64,000 nucleotides of DNA from Bacillus safensis (GTDB taxonomy: Bacteria; Bacillota; Bacilli; Bacillales; Bacillaceae), in NCBI GenBank assembly GCA_030159235.1, contig BSBG01000002.1:558001-622000 (forward strand). The letters run 5' to 3'. Numbering within the stretch: the stretch's first letter is position 1; each line of letters opens with the position of its first letter. This document shows positions 8,550 to 19,236 of this stretch, in pieces. The translations under genes were made by a program, and so were the position numbers. The notes beneath the pieces are model-generated. The model was not told the DNA's origin. It saw nothing but the letters and a program-made list of their open reading frames with translations, and did no database searches.

Positions 8550-9266
8550 TTATTCACGATTGATTAAACTGTCTAATTCTTCATCCGTCAATTCACGGTA
8601 CTCTCCAGGTGCTAAATCTTCATCTAAAGGGACAGGACCCATCGACAGCCTTTTTAAAAAGACCACTTCATTACCTACCGCTTGCGCCATCAGTTTCACT
8701 TGATGGTACTTCCCTTCAGTAATCGTTAAACGGATGCGTGTATCTTCGTCTTCGTTCGCATCTACTTCAACCTTCGCCGGCTTCGTATGATAATCATCTA
8801 AAATGACAACGCCCTCTTCAAGACGCTTGATATCTTGATCTCCTAAAGGATATTTCAAATGAACCTCGTACGTTTTCGGCACATGCTTTTTTGGAGAAAG
8901 TAATTGATGCGCAAGCTGGCCATCATTTGTGAGGATAAGGAGACCGACTGTATCCTTATCCAGTCTCCCCACAGGGAAGGGCTCCCTTGCGATATCCTCC
9001 GGCTCGAGTAAATCGACAACCGTTTCATCCCGCAAATCTTCAGTTGCTGAGATCACCCCGTCTGGTTTGTTCATCATTAAATAAATAAATTCTTTATACT
9101 CTACACGCTCTCCGTGTACAAGCACTTCATCATTTGATGGATCAACATGATCTTTCACCTGCTTTGCCACTTCCCCATTCACTGTGACCGCACGGGCCTT
9201 GACAAGTTTTTTCACATCTTTTCTTGAACCAAAGCCGCTGTTAGCAAGCAATTTATCAAGCCTCAT
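8550..9266 (-). CDS. ytzG: RsuA-family 16S rRNA pseudouridine synthase
   Basis: A 238-residue pseudouridine synthase with an N-terminal S4 RNA-binding domain (MRLDKLLANSGFGSRKDV, about residues 1-55) and a catalytic domain whose active-site Asp lies in GRLDKDTVGLL (about residues 101-111). RsuA enzymes convert a uridine of the small-subunit rRNA (U516 in E. coli) to pseudouridine during ribosome assembly. SD GAGGTGG precedes the ATG at 9266. It follows ytgP by 16 bp, so the two are likely one operon (ytgP-ytzG), as in B. subtilis. Confidence 0.88.
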   Translation of the reverse strand: MRLDKLLANSGFGSRKDVKKLVKARAVTVNGEVAKQVKDHVDPSNDEVLVHGERVEYKEFIYLMMNKPDGVISATEDLRDETVVDLLEPEDIAREPFPVGRLDKDTVGLLILTNDGQLAHQLLSPKKHVPKTYEVHLKYPLGDQDIKRLEEGVVILDDYHTKPAKVEVDANEDEDTRIRLTITEGKYHQVKLMAQAVGNEVVFLKRLSMGPVPLDEDLAPGEYRELTDEELDSLINRE

Positions 9267-9282
9267 GAATATCCACCTCTTC

Positions 9283-10905
9283 TTAACTCTTTTTTCTTAA
9301 AAATCTCGGCATACGGCTGCCTAATACACGCTCTAGTAATCCTACCTTATAAGACAAGAACATATATACACCGCCGCCAGTGATCATGGAGATTAAAATG
9401 ACGATACCCGCTTGTACAATTCCGCCTTCATAAGAAATCACTTGGCTTACAAGCTGACATGTCATATAAGCCACTACGGACATGATCGCCGTTAAAATGC
9501 CAATGAGAATAAAACGTTTGAAAATCCTGCGGAACGAATAGCCCGCATGGCGCTTAATCATGATAAACATATACAAGATGGACGCACTGTAGCCTAATGC
9601 CGTTGCCAGCACAGAACCATTTCCTTGCAGCCAGCTGATCAGTGGGATGTTCAGAACCGTTTTAATGACAATCCCTAACAAAAGACTGACGATGGCAAAT
9701 TTTTGTTTGTTAACCCCTTGCAGAATCGCTGCATTAATGGTGAATAAAGAAAACAATAATGCAACAGGTGCATACCAAAACAAAATGGAAATCCCAATCT
9801 CAGGATGAACAGACGGATAGAAAAACCAATAAATCGGTCCAGCCAATGCTGAGATACCAAATGAAGCAGGCAGCACGAAAAATAAAATGACCTGCATCGT
9901 CTGATCAATTTGTCTATTGAGCTGCTTATAATTACGTGCTGTAAATGATTCCGTAATCGTCGGGATCAAGGTTAAGCCAAACGCTGTTGCGAGAGACACA
10001 GGAATCATCACAAGTTTCGGTAAATATAACGTCACAATCGACAATACTGCTGTACTTATATTCTGATGTCCTGATGCAATCATAGCTTTGTTAATTGTAT
10101 TTGTATCAATATAAGAATAAATTGGGATCGCAAGTCCAACAAACACATACGGCGCCGCATAGCTAAACAGCTCTGTAAACATTTGTTTATAAGATAAATC
10201 AGAGTGAGCGCCTGTATTCGGCTGCATGGATAAGAGCCGGTCCTTCCGCTTCAGCCAATATAAATAAAGCGTAAATAAACCGCCAAATGCACCGATCAGT
10301 GCGGCAAATGTTGCATATCCGACAGCAATGACAAGCCCGCCGTCAAGCACCTTTAAAATAATAAATGTCGCTGTTAATAGGAAGATGATTCTGACAAGTT
10401 GTTCAATCACTTGGGAAACAGCTGTCGGTCCCATCATGGAGTGTCCTTGGAAGAATCCCCGGACAAGACTCATGATTGGCACAACCAAAAGCCCTAAACT
10501 GACCATCCGAATTACATATACCACTTGATCGACAGTCAAACCGCCCGTTTCATTCGATCCGCCAAGCTGAATCTTAGCAAAAATCGGTGCGGTCAAATAT
10601 AAAATAAAAAAGGCGATCATCCCGGTGACAAGCATGACCGACATACCCGCCCTGAACATTTTCCTTGTTGTCTCATAATCGCCGATGGCATTATATTTGG
10701 AGACAAATTTTGATACCGCTGTTGGAAAACCAAGCGTAGCAATACTTAAAAAGATCGTATACTGATTATATCCATATTGGAATAGCGCACCACCAGTAGC
10801 TCCAACCATTGCGCTAAATGGAATTAAGTAAATCATACCGAGAATACGAGAGAGATAAGTCCCTATCGTTAAAACCAACGTACCACGAAGCAGTTTATTA
10901 GACAT
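9283..10905 (-). CDS. ytgP: Lipid II flippase / MurJ-type polysaccharide exporter YtgP
   Basis: A 540-residue polytopic membrane protein of the MOP/MVF (MurJ, Wzx) superfamily, with about 14 hydrophobic segments and the family start GTLVLTIGTYLSRILGMIYLIPF-like region (residues 8-30). The B. subtilis YtgP is a MurJ-type flippase moving lipid II across the membrane for peptidoglycan synthesis. The ATG at 10905 has GGTGG eight bases upstream; a preceding ATG at 10920 has no SD. It heads an operon with the rRNA pseudouridine synthase gene and is divergent from ytfP. Confidence 0.86.
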   Translation of the reverse strand: MSNKLLRGTLVLTIGTYLSRILGMIYLIPFSAMVGATGGALFQYGYNQYTIFLSIATLGFPTAVSKFVSKYNAIGDYETTRKMFRAGMSVMLVTGMIAFFILYLTAPIFAKIQLGGSNETGGLTVDQVVYVIRMVSLGLLVVPIMSLVRGFFQGHSMMGPTAVSQVIEQLVRIIFLLTATFIILKVLDGGLVIAVGYATFAALIGAFGGLFTLYLYWLKRKDRLLSMQPNTGAHSDLSYKQMFTELFSYAAPYVFVGLAIPIYSYIDTNTINKAMIASGHQNISTAVLSIVTLYLPKLVMIPVSLATAFGLTLIPTITESFTARNYKQLNRQIDQTMQVILFFVLPASFGISALAGPIYWFFYPSVHPEIGISILFWYAPVALLFSLFTINAAILQGVNKQKFAIVSLLLGIVIKTVLNIPLISWLQGNGSVLATALGYSASILYMFIMIKRHAGYSFRRIFKRFILIGILTAIMSVVAYMTCQLVSQVISYEGGIVQAGIVILISMITGGGVYMFLSYKVGLLERVLGSRMPRFLRKKS

Positions 10906-11080
10906 GTGCTTAACCACCATTTTTCTAATGAATATTCAACTTAATTATTTTACCACATCATTTCAACGCACAGGTAACAAATCCAATACAGAAGTCACAA
11001 AACCAATCAATTCATATTTCAGCCTTCCCTAATCTTCGTTATAATAGAAAAATGACTGAAAGTAGAAAGAGGAATGTAAC

Positions 11081-12349
11081 ATGAAACATTATGATGTCAT
11101 TGTCATTGGCGGCGGACCTTCTGGGCTGATGGCCGCGATTGCATCAGCAGAGCATGGTGCGACAGTTCTGTTAATTGACAAAGGTAACAAGCTTGGCAGA
11201 AAGCTGGCCATTTCTGGCGGCGGTCGCTGTAACGTCACCAATCGCCTTCCAGTAGAAGAAATCATCAAACATATTCCCGGAAACGGTCGTTTTCTATATA
11301 GTGCATTTTCTGAGTTCAACAATGAGGATATTATTTCATTTTTTGAAAACCTTGGCATTGAACTAAAAGAAGAAGACCATGGACGTATGTTCCCTGTCTC
11401 AAACAAAGCACAGTCTGTCGTGGATGCCCTTTTAGACAGGCTCCGTGCCCTCAATGTCACCATTCGTACGAACGAAAAGATTAAAACAGTTCTGTATCAA
11501 GACGGACAAGCAGCTGGAATTGTTACAAATAATGATGAAAAAATTTCAAGTAATGCAGTTGTTATTGCTGTTGGCGGAAAAAGTGTGCCACATACCGGCT
11601 CTACTGGTGACGGCTATGCATGGGCAGAAGCAGCCGGGCATACGATTACAGAGCTTTTCCCAACAGAGGTACCGGTCACATCAGATGAACGATTTATTAA
11701 AGAAAAAGTGCTCCAAGGTCTTTCTTTAAGAAGTGTGGCTGTCAGTGTTCTAAATAAAAAAGGGAAACCCGTCGTCACACATGTCATGGATATGCTCTTT
11801 ACTCACTTTGGTTTATCAGGCCCAGCTGTTCTTAGGTGCAGCGGATTTGTTGTCAAAGAATTGAAAAAGCAGCCGTCCGTCCGTTTGCAAATAGACTTAT
11901 ATCCGAAGCTGAATGACGAGGATCTGTTCCAAAAGCTTCATCGAGACCTAAAAGATGAACCGAAAAAAGCCATTAAAAATGTCCTCAAGTCTTGGATGCA
12001 AGAACGCTACTTATTGTTCCTTTTAGAGCGGAACGGCATTGATCCTCAGGAAACGTTTTCTGGACTAGCCAAGGATAAACTGCGTGCGTTTGCCCATGAT
12101 TGCAAACATTTCATCGTTCATGCAAATGGTACGCTATCCTTGGACAAAGCCTTTGTGACAGGAGGCGGCGTTTCTGTGAAAGAAATTGAACCGAAGAAAA
12201 TGGCCTCTAAAAAAATGCCCGGTCTTTATTTCTGTGGAGAGATTCTAGACATTCATGGCTACACAGGCGGATACAATATCACGTCAGCACTTGTGACAGG
12301 CAGACTTGCCGGTCTGAATGCTGCATTAGAAGCAAAGGAGAGAGATTAA
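11081..12349 (+). CDS. ytfP: NAD(P)/FAD-dependent flavoprotein YtfP (HI0933/BaiN family)
   Basis: A 422-residue flavoprotein. The N-terminal Rossmann motif [12 protein letters not shown] (about residues 7-18), the conserved [14 protein letters not shown] loop and the C-terminal [17 protein letters not shown]-contact segment are those of the HI0933/YhiN/BaiN family. Its physiological substrate is not established; one gut-bacterial relative reduces bile-acid intermediates. The start at 11081 has GAGGAA upstream and a TATAAT at 11040-11045. Its stop codon overlaps the start of the next small membrane-protein gene (TAATG), so the two are translationally coupled. Confidence 0.82.
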   Translation: MKHYDVIVIGGGPSGLMAAIASAEHGATVLLIDKGNKLGRKLAISGGGRCNVTNRLPVEEIIKHIPGNGRFLYSAFSEFNNEDIISFFENLGIELKEEDHGRMFPVSNKAQSVVDALLDRLRALNVTIRTNEKIKTVLYQDGQAAGIVTNNDEKISSNAVVIAVGGKSVPHTGSTGDGYAWAEAAGHTITELFPTEVPVTSDERFIKEKVLQGLSLRSVAVSVLNKKGKPVVTHVMDMLFTHFGLSGPAVLRCSGFVVKELKKQPSVRLQIDLYPKLNDEDLFQKLHRDLKDEPKKAIKNVLKSWMQERYLLFLLERNGIDPQETFSGLAKDKLRAFAHDCKHFIVHANGTLSLDKAFVTGGGVSVKEIEPKKMASKKMPGLYFCGEILDIHGYTGGYNITSALVTGRLAGLNAALEAKERD

Positions 12350-12546
12350 TGATCAGACGCGCACTTCCGATTGTACTTGCAGTCGTTATCAGTTTAACAG
12401 CCGCTGTTTTCATGAAGCTATCCATTAGCCCGTTAAAAATCGCCATTGTTTTGGCGTTTACCGTTTTCGCTGTTTGTTTAAAAGAATATGTCTACCGTCT
12501 TCGCAAACGAATTGAAGAAAAGTCATCTTCACATATCGATGGTTGA
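12349..12546 (+). CDS. Small membrane protein coupled to ytfP
   Basis: A 65-residue protein with two hydrophobic segments (about residues 6-22 and 28-46) and a basic, charged tail (YRLRKRIEEK). The ATG overlaps the ytfP TAA stop by one base, which is a strong argument for expression. I do not recognise a family with a known function. Because it is co-translated with a flavoprotein, it could be a membrane partner for YtfP, but this is only inference. A terminator follows at 12578. Confidence 0.7.
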   Translation: MIRRALPIVLAVVISLTAAVFMKLSISPLKIAIVLAFTVFAVCLKEYVYRLRKRIEEKSSSHIDG

Positions 12547-12577
12547 TAAATGGAAGTAAAACATGTTACGGTAAAGT

Positions 12578-12608
12578 AGAGGTCGAGTGAGAAGCTCGCC
12601 TCTTTTTG
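12578..12608 (+). terminator. Terminator after ytfP and its small partner gene
   Basis: The stem AGAGG-T-CGAG pairs with CTCGCCTCT (one bulged T) and is followed by a T run from 12603. Confidence 0.88.
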
Positions 12609-12634
12609 TTTGAAATTAGTTGGGTTCGGGGATA
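12608..12634 (+). promoter_or_regulatory. Sigma-B-like promoter of opuD
   Basis: GTTTGA (12608-12613), a 14-15 bp spacer and GGGGATA (12628-12634) resemble the sigma-B consensus GTTTAA-N13-15-GGGTAT. The element begins in the terminator's T run and lies about 50 bp before the opuD start. A stress-sigma promoter would suit an osmoprotectant transporter. Confidence 0.5.
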
Positions 12635-12686
12635 TTAAACAAAATCCTCTGCTTAAACGTGTAGAACAACAGGAGAGTGAGATGGT

Positions 12687-14219
12687 GTGAAAAACGTATC
12701 AAGTGTATTTTGGATTGTGATTGCGATCACATTTGTTGCCGTCATGTGGGGAGCATTTTCTCCAGAAACACTGCAAAATGTGACAGATCAAATTCAAACA
12801 TACATTACAAATGACTTTGGCTGGTATTACTTGTTAGTGGTATCACTGCTTGTCGGCTTTTGTCTATTCTTTATCTTTAGCCCAATCGGTAAGATTACGC
12901 TGGGAAAACCGGGGGAAGAGCCTGAATTTGGTCTATTTTCTTGGTTTGCCATGCTATTTAGTGCCGGTATGGGAATTGGTCTTGTTTTTTACGGAGCAGC
13001 TGAACCGATCAGCCACTATGCCATACAGTCACCAACAGGTGAGACTGAAACGGCGCAGGCCTTCCGCGATTCCCTTCGATATACATTTTTCCACTGGGGG
13101 CTTCATGCATGGGCCATTTATGCCATTGTTGCACTTTGCATTGCTTACTTTAAATTTAGAAAAGATGCACCTGGCTTAATCAGCGCAACATTGCAGCCAG
13201 TTTTAGGAAATAAAATTCACGGATGGATCGGAAAAACCATCGATTGTATTGCGGTATTTGCAACGGTAGTTGGTGTTGCAACAAGCCTAGGATTAGGCGC
13301 GGCACAAATAAATGGTGGATTGAATTACCTATTTCATATTCCGATTGCCTTTAGCACACAATTGATCATTATCATGATTGTGACGGTGCTCTTCCTTGCA
13401 TCTGCTTTAAGCGGGATTGGAAAAGGCATTAAATACTTAAGTAATATCAACATGGTATTAGCAGCTGTTCTGATGTTTTTCTTACTTTTGGCAGGTCCAA
13501 CTGTTTTTATCTTAAATTCATTTACTGACTCGATTGGACAATACTTATCCAATATCGTTCAAATGAGCTTCCGTCTATCACCAAATGATCCTGAAAAGAG
13601 AGAATGGATTAATGGATGGACGATCTTTTATTGGGCATGGTGGATTTCTTGGGCACCATTTGTCGGGATCTTTATCGCAAGGGTGTCACGCGGACGAACG
13701 ATTCGGGAATTTTTAGTCGGTGTCTTAGTCGCTCCTTCTATCCTAGTATTCTTATGGTTCTCGATTTTCGGAGTATCTGCGATGGACTTACAGCAAAAGA
13801 ATATTATCGATGTTGCAGGTCTTTCAACAGAAACGATGCTTTTCGGTGTACTTAATGAATATCCGCTGGCGATGATTACATCGATTCTAGCACTCATTTT
13901 AATCGCCATATTCTTTATTACATCAGCTGATTCAGCTACATTTGTACTTGGAATGCAGACAACCTATGGATCATTGAACCCTTCTGGCAGTGTCAAAGTT
14001 AGCTGGGGCATTATCCAATCGGCTGTTGCTGCTGTGCTTTTATTTTCAGGGGGACTTGAAGCCTTGCAAAATACAGCCAAGCTCGCAGCCTTGCCGTTCT
14101 CCGTTGTCATCATATTGATGATTGTCTCGCTGTATAGGTCACTAAATGATGAACGAAAAGCCATCAAACAAGCCAACCAAGTCAATAAACCACGAAGTCC
14201 AAGAGTAAAAAAAGCATAA
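12687..14219 (+). CDS. opuD: Glycine betaine transporter OpuD (BCCT family)
   Basis: A 510-residue secondary transporter of the betaine-choline-carnitine family with 12 predicted membrane helices. The family's Gly-rich stretch [17 protein letters not shown] (about residues 91-107) and the tryptophan-rich [17 protein letters not shown] box (about 312-328), which forms the betaine site, are both present. OpuD takes up glycine betaine with sodium during osmotic stress. The start is GTG at 12687, with AGGAG at 12671-12675. The C-terminal tail is basic, typical of osmosensing BCCT proteins. It is monocistronic with a terminator directly after it. Confidence 0.92.
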   Translation: MKNVSSVFWIVIAITFVAVMWGAFSPETLQNVTDQIQTYITNDFGWYYLLVVSLLVGFCLFFIFSPIGKITLGKPGEEPEFGLFSWFAMLFSAGMGIGLVFYGAAEPISHYAIQSPTGETETAQAFRDSLRYTFFHWGLHAWAIYAIVALCIAYFKFRKDAPGLISATLQPVLGNKIHGWIGKTIDCIAVFATVVGVATSLGLGAAQINGGLNYLFHIPIAFSTQLIIIMIVTVLFLASALSGIGKGIKYLSNINMVLAAVLMFFLLLAGPTVFILNSFTDSIGQYLSNIVQMSFRLSPNDPEKREWINGWTIFYWAWWISWAPFVGIFIARVSRGRTIREFLVGVLVAPSILVFLWFSIFGVSAMDLQQKNIIDVAGLSTETMLFGVLNEYPLAMITSILALILIAIFFITSADSATFVLGMQTTYGSLNPSGSVKVSWGIIQSAVAAVLLFSGGLEALQNTAKLAALPFSVVIILMIVSLYRSLNDERKAIKQANQVNKPRSPRVKKA

Positions 14220-14228
14220 TCGCAAGCG

Positions 14229-14262
14229 AAAAAAGCCGTTTCTCATCAGAACGGCTTTTTTT
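14229..14262 (+). terminator. Terminator of opuD
   Basis: The stem AAAAAAGCCGTT pairs perfectly with its complement (14250-14262) around a 9-base loop, ending in a T run. Confidence 0.93.
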
Positions 14263-14346
14263 CATATAGACAATTTAAGATTGTCGCAAGAATGAGGATT
14301 CCTGTAAAATAGTGTTGACATCACTTTCTACATAATGGAGGTTTAT

Positions 14347-14871
14347 ATGACGTTACCTACGTTCAAGTACAACCCAGACCCAATTTCGTTAAACGTGATA
14401 AAAAAAGAACACACGACATGTCCTGTTTGTGAGAAAGAAAGAGATTATGTATATCAAGGTCCATTTTATGCTGTCGAAGATGTAAAGGGAATTTGCCCTT
14501 GGTGCATTAAAGATGGATCAGCCGCTAGAAAATACGATGGAATCTTTCAAGACGATGCGAGCTGTGATGACGTCGATCAAGAGGAATATATAGATGAACT
14601 GATCTTCAGAACCCCAGGTTATCGCGGGTGGCAGCAGGAATATTGGTTAAGCCATTGTGGAGATTTTTGCGCAATCGTCCAGCATGTTGGATGGAAAGAG
14701 ATTGAACATTTAGAGGAAGAACTCACTGAGGATATCGAAGACATTTGCAGCGGTGAAGGACTCACGAAAGAGAACCTAAAGCAATGGCTCGTCAACGGAG
14801 GAGACTTGCAGGGCTACCTCTTTCAATGTGTCCACTGCAACAAGCATCGTTTATATATTGACGCCAGCTAA
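14347..14871 (+). CDS. CbrC/UPF0167 family protein
   Basis: A 174-residue cytoplasmic protein of the CbrC (UPF0167) family: FKYNPDPI near the N-terminus, CPVC (about residue 25) and CPWC (about 52) zinc-knuckle-like pairs, and QCVHCNKH near the C-terminus. In E. coli CbrC is linked to colicin E2 tolerance, but the biochemical role is unknown. An ATG at 14335 is part of the SD region; the ATG at 14347 follows GGAGG and is preferred. A possible promoter is TTGTCG (14281) with TAAAAT (14305). It is monocistronic and absent from this position in B. subtilis, so it looks like a strain-group insertion. Confidence 0.82.
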   Translation: MTLPTFKYNPDPISLNVIKKEHTTCPVCEKERDYVYQGPFYAVEDVKGICPWCIKDGSAARKYDGIFQDDASCDDVDQEEYIDELIFRTPGYRGWQQEYWLSHCGDFCAIVQHVGWKEIEHLEEELTEDIEDICSGEGLTKENLKQWLVNGGDLQGYLFQCVHCNKHRLYIDAS

Positions 14872-14877
14872 TCAAAG

Positions 14878-14908
14878 AAAAAGGGCCCTTCAAGCAGGTC
14901 CTTTTTTT
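14878..14908. terminator. Bidirectional terminator between the cbrC-like gene and cse60
   Basis: AAAAAGG-G-CC pairs with GG-T-CCTTTTT around a short loop and serves the two convergent genes. Confidence 0.8.
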
Positions 14909-14916
14909 GATACCGT

Positions 14917-15099
14917 CTATTTTTTATATAAAATGAGTGCAGAGAAACAGTAGAGCTGTTCTCCCCCTTGCTCACAGATCACCGCTACGTTGTACTTGAT
15001 GTCAATGATTTGGTCGTCATCCATTCCTTTTAAAAACAGATTGATTTCGCTCTGCAAATCTTTCTCGTGCTCTTCATCAAATACTGCTACCTTTAGCAC
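14917..15099 (-). CDS. cse60: Sporulation protein Cse60
   Basis: A 60-residue acidic protein (VFDEEHEKDL, then IIDIKYNVAV and CFSALILY). Size and sequence fit Cse60/YteV, an early mother-cell sporulation protein of Bacillus whose biochemical role is unknown. Longer reading frames extend to 15234, but the GTG at 15099 has AAGGGAG ten bases upstream and gives exactly 60 residues. A sigma-E-like promoter lies at 15131-15159, about 30 bp before the start codon, consistent with the known sigma-E dependence of this gene in B. subtilis. Confidence 0.85.
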   Translation of the reverse strand: MLKVAVFDEEHEKDLQSEINLFLKGMDDDQIIDIKYNVAVICEQGGEQLYCFSALILYKK

Positions 15100-15130
15100 A
15101 TATGCCACTCTCCCTTCTCTCGCTACTCTA

Positions 15131-15159
15131 TCTTTATGCACATAGAGAGAGGCATATGA
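15131..15159 (-). promoter_or_regulatory. Sigma-E-like promoter of cse60
   Basis: On the minus strand TCATATG (15153-15159) is followed after 14 bp by CATAAAGA (15131-15138), close to the sigma-E consensus KMATATT-N13-15-CATACAMT. The implied start site near 15124 leaves a leader of about 25 bases carrying the SD. Confidence 0.6.
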
Positions 15160-15161
15160 AC

Positions 15162-15199
15162 AAAAAAAGCCTTTCATCATTATTAAGATGAAAGGCTTT
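15162..15199 (-). terminator. Terminator after the rhodanese gene
   Basis: A perfect 13-bp stem (15166-15178 with 15187-15199), AAAGCCTTTCATC and its complement, is followed on the minus strand by a T run. It separates the rhodanese/yte transcript from cse60. Confidence 0.9.
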
Positions 15200-15203
15200 C
15201 TGT

Positions 15204-15524
15204 TTACAGCTTCGGTTTTGTTTCTCCTGTCCAAGCAAGCATTCCGCCAACGACATTGGTCGCTTGGTAGCCTTGATCTTCTAGGTAATAGCAGACATTT
15301 TCACTACGTTTACCAGAGCGGCAAATAATATAATATTCCTGCGTTTGATCGAAGGCATCCAGCTTCTCAGGGATATCTCCCATTCGAATGTGGACTGCTT
15401 CCGGAATCATCCCTTCTGCTACCTCTTCATCCTCACGTACATCGACAAGCTGAATGGCGTCTTCTTGCTCCAGCTTTTGTTTTAATTCTTCTATTGATAT
15501 TTCTTTCACTGACACGACTCTCAT
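15204..15524 (-). CDS. ytwF: Single-domain rhodanese (YtwF-type)
   Basis: A 106-residue rhodanese-like sulfurtransferase. It has LVDVREDEE (about residues 26-34) and the active-site loop CRSGKRS with the persulfide Cys68. Such proteins shuttle sulfane sulfur in the cytoplasm; the acceptor is not known. The AAAGGAG lies only two bases before the ATG at 15524, so a GTG at 15515 could be the real start. In B. subtilis ytwF sits next to leuS; here it follows yteU by 45 bp, so it may be carried on the pectin-operon transcript. Confidence 0.82.
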   Translation of the reverse strand: MRVVSVKEISIEELKQKLEQEDAIQLVDVREDEEVAEGMIPEAVHIRMGDIPEKLDAFDQTQEYYIICRSGKRSENVCYYLEDQGYQATNVVGGMLAWTGETKPKL

Positions 15525-15569
15525 CTCTCCTTTTATTCACGGTGACACCATTATAGCAAATGATTCACA

Positions 15570-16253
15570 TCACTGCGTATTCACCCGCTTCAATTGAAGG
15601 AAAGACGGTAGCCGTTTCTTCAATTCGGCTGTCTGCTGCTCACTTTCAAACTCTACCTTTTTAAATACTTGATAGGCCAGCCACATATGGCCATAGGCGA
15701 GTAAGCTCACACTAAAAAACGGTACGATTCCCGGTAAATAAGCAAAGAGTACAAACAGCACAGCTGAGAAAACGAGCATAGAGAGTGTGTATTGCAAGTA
15801 TGAGATACCAAGCAGAAGAGAGAATTTTAAATAGAGACGTTTTTTCCAATCGTAATGAGCAAGCAGCGGAAAAATATAACATAAGCTCACAATAAACAGA
15901 AAACCAAAGATATAGATGCCAAAGCGAAGCACATGTAAGAACCAGCTCGTGGGATATATATAAGCAAGGTCTACATAAATAATCGTTCCAAGGATGAATA
16001 GCATCACGCCAATCATGTTAGATCGGAAAAACTCCTCCCGGTATACCTTCCAAAAAGTTCCTGAAACATTGACTTGCTCATGCCCTTGTATCCACTTTCT
16101 CATCACGGAAAATAACGCAGTAGTCGCTGGCATCAATCCAAAGATGCCAAGCCCTAGCATAGTGAACATAAGCCACAACAAATTCGTATAGGCGAGTCTC
16201 ATCACCCACTCACACATCCTTAGCATTCTGCTCATTGAGCCATCATGATCCAT
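15570..16253 (-). CDS. yteU: DUF624 membrane protein YteU
   Basis: A 227-residue integral membrane protein of the DUF624 family with five to six hydrophobic segments. GLMPATTALFSVMRKWIQG (about residues 39-57) and the FWKVYREEFFRSN segment are the conserved family parts. DUF624 proteins are found beside oligosaccharide ABC importers in Bacillus (YesV, YteU), and a role as importer accessory has been suggested but is not shown. The ATG at 16253 has GGAGGGG upstream. It is the distal gene of the yteP-R-S-T-U operon. Confidence 0.82.
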   Translation of the reverse strand: MDHDGSMSRMLRMCEWVMRLAYTNLLWLMFTMLGLGIFGLMPATTALFSVMRKWIQGHEQVNVSGTFWKVYREEFFRSNMIGVMLFILGTIIYVDLAYIYPTSWFLHVLRFGIYIFGFLFIVSLCYIFPLLAHYDWKKRLYLKFSLLLGISYLQYTLSMLVFSAVLFVLFAYLPGIVPFFSVSLLAYGHMWLAYQVFKKVEFESEQQTAELKKRLPSFLQLKRVNTQ

Positions 16254-16277
16254 CTCTTTCCCCTCCTCTCTTTTTCA

Positions 16278-17576
16278 TTACACCGTCTCTTTATGAAACA
16301 ATTCATCGATTTCAATTGGGCGCTTTTCTGCGACAGAACGCCACATGCCTTCTCCAAGTGCAATCGAATAAGCACCAGCCTCTGCTCCTGCTGATATATC
16401 ATAGTGAATCAAAGGATCTTTTCCTATAAATAAATCGGCCAAAAGCAGGGGGTCGCCGCCGCCGTGTCCACCTGGCTGCTTCACGACTTCAATCGTCTCT
16501 TTTGATCCAAACATCGGGTAATAAGAAATCGTTTGTTCCGGAAATTGAAAAGGTATCCTTGATGGCACATGAAACTCATTTGTTTCAATACGTCCCTTCG
16601 TCCCATTAATGGCAAGCCGGTAGCCTTCATATGGCGCTGAAAATTGAATCGAATAGCTGAGCAGAGCCCCTTGGTCATAAGCCACTGACGCCACATATGT
16701 ATCCTCAATATCAATTTCCTGATCAAAAATGCAGGCATCTGGGCGATAATTTGAGTACTGCTGCGTTTGCTCCTGATTAGATTCAATATGGTCGTCCTCT
16801 ACCTTTGAGCGCTCTACTCGCGGGTTCCACCTTGCTTCATAATGACATGTATCCTTCACATGGCATGTTCCGCAATGTCTGTTTTCCTCCCCCTGCAAAG
16901 GATTCCAAGGGCTTTCGCTCCCGTAATAGTTCAGCGCCCCGTAACCAAATACTTGCTTCGGTTTTTGATCAATCCACCAGTTGACCAAATCAAAATGATG
17001 CGTTGACTTATGAATCGACAGCCCGCCAGAGAATTGACGTGTGCGGTTCCATCTTTTGAAATAACTAGCACCATGATACGTATCAATGAGCCAGCTCAGT
17101 TCAACAGATGTGACCCTTCCAATCTTCCCATCTAAAATGAGTTCTTTTACCTTTCGATGAAAAGGATTGTAGCGATAATTAAACGTGACCGTGACCTTCC
17201 CTTTACTTTCCGCCTCTTTTTCCATTACTTTTCTGGCATCTTTTGCTGTTGTCACCATCGGCTTTTCAGTGATGACATCAAGATCATGCTCAAGTGCCTG
17301 CATGATATACGTGACATGTGTATCATCTCTGCCTGCCACAATCACGATATCTGGATTTGCTTCCTTGATCATCTGATCAAATGCATTTTCATGAAAAAAC
17401 GAGACGCCCCGCAGTGATGGAAAACGCTCCTGACAAAGTGTATACCGATGATGATCGATATCTAGAAGCCCTGTAATCCTGTAATGCTCTTTGAAATCCT
17501 CAGTGAGCGGTTGAATAAACATATTGAACGCACGATGACTGAGACCGCATATCACGACCCGTTTCACATTCCCCAC
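16278..17576 (-). CDS. yteT: Gfo/Idh/MocA-family oxidoreductase YteT
   Basis: A 432-residue NAD(P)-dependent oxidoreductase. VVICGLSHRAF near the N-terminus is the Rossmann dinucleotide-binding turn, VITEKPM (about residues 96-102) is the conserved family motif, and HKSTHHFDLVNWW lies in the substrate domain. It probably oxidises or epimerises a sugar from rhamnogalacturonan breakdown, but the substrate is inferred only from context. A four-Cys insert (CGTC and CHYEARW region, about residues 237-247) resembles the small Cys cluster of some family members. The start is GTG, either 17576 or 17567. It lies in the yte operon, 8 bp after yteS. Confidence 0.82.
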   Translation of the reverse strand: MGNVKRVVICGLSHRAFNMFIQPLTEDFKEHYRITGLLDIDHHRYTLCQERFPSLRGVSFFHENAFDQMIKEANPDIVIVAGRDDTHVTYIMQALEHDLDVITEKPMVTTAKDARKVMEKEAESKGKVTVTFNYRYNPFHRKVKELILDGKIGRVTSVELSWLIDTYHGASYFKRWNRTRQFSGGLSIHKSTHHFDLVNWWIDQKPKQVFGYGALNYYGSESPWNPLQGEENRHCGTCHVKDTCHYEARWNPRVERSKVEDDHIESNQEQTQQYSNYRPDACIFDQEIDIEDTYVASVAYDQGALLSYSIQFSAPYEGYRLAINGTKGRIETNEFHVPSRIPFQFPEQTISYYPMFGSKETIEVVKQPGGHGGGDPLLLADLFIGKDPLIHYDISAGAEAGAYSIALGEGMWRSVAEKRPIEIDELFHKETV

Positions 17577-17584
17577 CCCATTTT

Positions 17585-19224
<1,640 letters not shown>

Positions 19225-19236
19225 TCATCTCCCTTT

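Noticed and set aside
14917..15234. Longer 105-codon frame over cse60
   Set aside because: The extra N-terminal part runs through the terminator and promoter of the region; the GTG at 15099 gives exactly 60 residues with an SD.
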